NCBI GenBank assembly: GCA_963833505.1
Contig: CAWHYG010000007.1
Location: 2,046,001 to 2,110,000 of the forward strand
Source of the DNA: CAWHYG01 sp963833505
GTDB lineage: Bacteria > Eisenbacteria > RBG-16-71-46 > CAIMUX01
DNA length: 64,000 bases
Direction of reading: 5' to 3'
The position numbers were made by a program, and so were the translations under genes. Positions within the stretch are counted from its first letter, which is position 1, and every line of letters begins with the position of its first letter. This document shows, piece by piece, positions 63,901 through 64,000 of the stretch. The notes beneath the pieces are model-generated. The model ran no database searches. It was given only the letters and a program-made list of their open reading frames with translations, and had not been told where the DNA came from.

Positions 63901-64000
63901 ACCTGCAGGCCGCCAACGCCGGCACGGCTCTCAGGACGTTCGGAACGACCAACAACCCGGTCTGGTTCACCTCCATCAAGGACGACTCCCAGGGTGGCGA
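60972..64000 (+). CDS. giant secreted beta-helix-type protein with ~224-residue repeats (3' end outside window)
   Basis: Open from ATG 60972 (GGAGG ribosome site) to the window edge, at least 1009 residues. A signal peptide (AAWVSALALLVALSAVPSEA) is followed by repeats of ~224 residues, seen four times (key cysteine motif SQITC/SQIVC at 61623, 62292, 62964 and 63633; spacing 669, 672 and 669 bp). Each repeat has a long hydrophobic helix-like ladder (YVVTGSVNVTTTLTVQAGVVIRF), LRTFGTTNNPVWFTSFKDD, GGDTNNDGG, PAPGDWEMVY and an SGSGN turn. The pattern suits right-handed parallel beta-helix adhesin-like proteins. No function assigned. Confidence 0.88.
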   Translation, partial: MPKFAHPLVVPRLFGPVLEPLRSAEIPHRLRGAAWVSALALLVALSAVPSEATTIINGGNLNGTLTLAGSPYVVTGSVNVTTTLTVQAGVVIRFRSVTGMYVSGSLVTQGTNVQPVTLTADADTTGGHPTAGNWYGLIGSGGTFTLAYTTISYGGQSGYSDLYGSAGSLSWTGGGVKSCSTDGVRISVSGATSLSSLTIQGNSGNGINLNPTVPPSLSQITCTANTGIAILIENAPGSFPGTLSGSGNGLNGIEVIGTLGAGASHTHYTWASNTNFPYVVSGAVTLANADTLDVSAGTVIKGLNSSAYLQVAGAAAVLRTFGTVNNQVWFTSFKDDAHGGDTNNDGGASQPAPGDWEMLFLNSGASASLTQTSFGYAGANGYADVYDSGGLAFAWSGGTAEYSANGGLFISGGSVNLSGLSILNNDGIGISVNPASPPALSQIVCNANTGIAIQVLADPGSFPGSLSGSGNGVNGIYVTGNLGGGVANQRQTWSANSGFPYVVAGTLTISASDTLDIAAGAVVKFYNGSAYLQPSGAGASLRTFGTTNNPVWLTSLKDDTHGGDTNNDGGATSPAPGDWETVYAPSGSSVALNQTFMAYGGNAGYADFYVSGGNAVSWTGGGALSSAGAGIFISNNGPITLTGLTIQGNNGVGINLTPSVPPTLSQITCTGNTGRAIQINAETGSFDGTITGSGNGMNGIWVTGNLGSAPNKRYTWAANANFPYVVGNVLSVVNGDTLDLETGAVVKFISLGSYMQVSGSTAVLRTFGTGPNPVWFTSFKDDTEGGDTNGDNGGSSPAPGDWEMVYLNTGGSALLSQTFMAYGGYGGYANIYSSGGGSVSWTGGGSRSSAATGIFLIDNGTTSLTGLTVASNATAGINLTPNASPALDQIVCTGNAGKAIQINADAGSFPGTITGSGNQLNGIYIAGTLGSGANRRYVWNPNVNFPYVIGGVATLTSADTLDLAAGTIVKFFNSGSYLQAANAGTALRTFGTTNNPVWFTSIKDDSQGG
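61470..64000 (+). repeat. ~670-bp tandem coding repeat, four copies (last one cut)
   Basis: Equivalent positions occur at 61623, 62292, 62964 and 63633. Each copy has Asp-rich GGDTNxDxGG followed by PAPGDWE and a WTGGG turn. The copies are diverged at many codons, so the array is not recent. Confidence 0.85.

Overview
This GC-rich window holds about 43 genes or gene remnants, packed on both strands and often in short operons with overlapping or nearly touching ends. At least four large exported proteins end in the same FlgD-like Ig module (a PNPxxGxxxIRF start, an IYDxxGRxVR core and a WDGxDxxGxxxPxGVYF end). Together with the many beta-helix, LamG, beta-propeller and Cys-rich repeat proteins, this fits an FCB-superphylum lineage of the Candidatus Eisenbacteria type. 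That assignment is inferred from family style only; the window has no rRNA, and I saw no tRNA or CRISPR array.

Layout. 1-2220: the end of a Memo-AMMECR1 protein and an LD-carboxypeptidase. 2616-7010: one gene for a secreted LamG/FlgD-Ig protein, split by an ISL3-family insertion sequence (4599-5964) with perfect 8-bp target duplications. 7179-10811: a dockerin protein and a thiOSGE thiamine operon with a recognisable promoter. 11205-16849: a leader region, a membrane nSTAND-type ATPase with PEGA domains (frameshifted), a Ser/Thr kinase fused to a related ATPase module, and an outer-membrane porin-like protein. The kinase start signal is tandemly triplicated. 16955-24598 (minus): an operon for a beta-helix protein, a 1615-residue WDG-repeat (propeller-like) protein and a TPR/PEGA membrane protein. 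24991-27010: small genes, a hydrolase and a decayed alpha-2-macroglobulin fragment. 27206-31907: a MarR-EmrA-EmrB-TolC drug-efflux operon. 32106-37443: a 19-repeat Cys-rich secreted protein, an FKBP lipoprotein, a hypothetical lipoprotein and a periplasmic cyclophilin. 37557-40715: a metallopeptidase/TolB-propeller/beta-barrel protein. 41183-46459: Smr, a TIGR03960-type radical SAM protein and a fibronectin-type lipoprotein. 46500-52807 (minus): housekeeping genes tgt, yajC, fmt, rsmB, PASTA and rpe. 53028-56216: an NDH-2 fragment, a TonB-dependent receptor and a small secreted protein. 56579-64000: an M1 aminopeptidase, an L,D-transpeptidase, a VOC protein and the start of a giant 224-residue-repeat secreted protein cut by the window end.

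Recurrent themes are minisatellite-like tandem repeats, both between genes (20-, 35-, 37- and 49-bp units) and inside conserved genes (9-residue repeats in RsmB, pentapeptide repeats in the WDG protein); gene decay (IS-split gene, truncated NDH-2, decayed alpha-2-macroglobulin, frameshifted ATPase); and a heavy investment in envelope and secreted proteins. The most system-like locus is the ATPase-PEGA / kinase-ATPase pair at 11673-16070.
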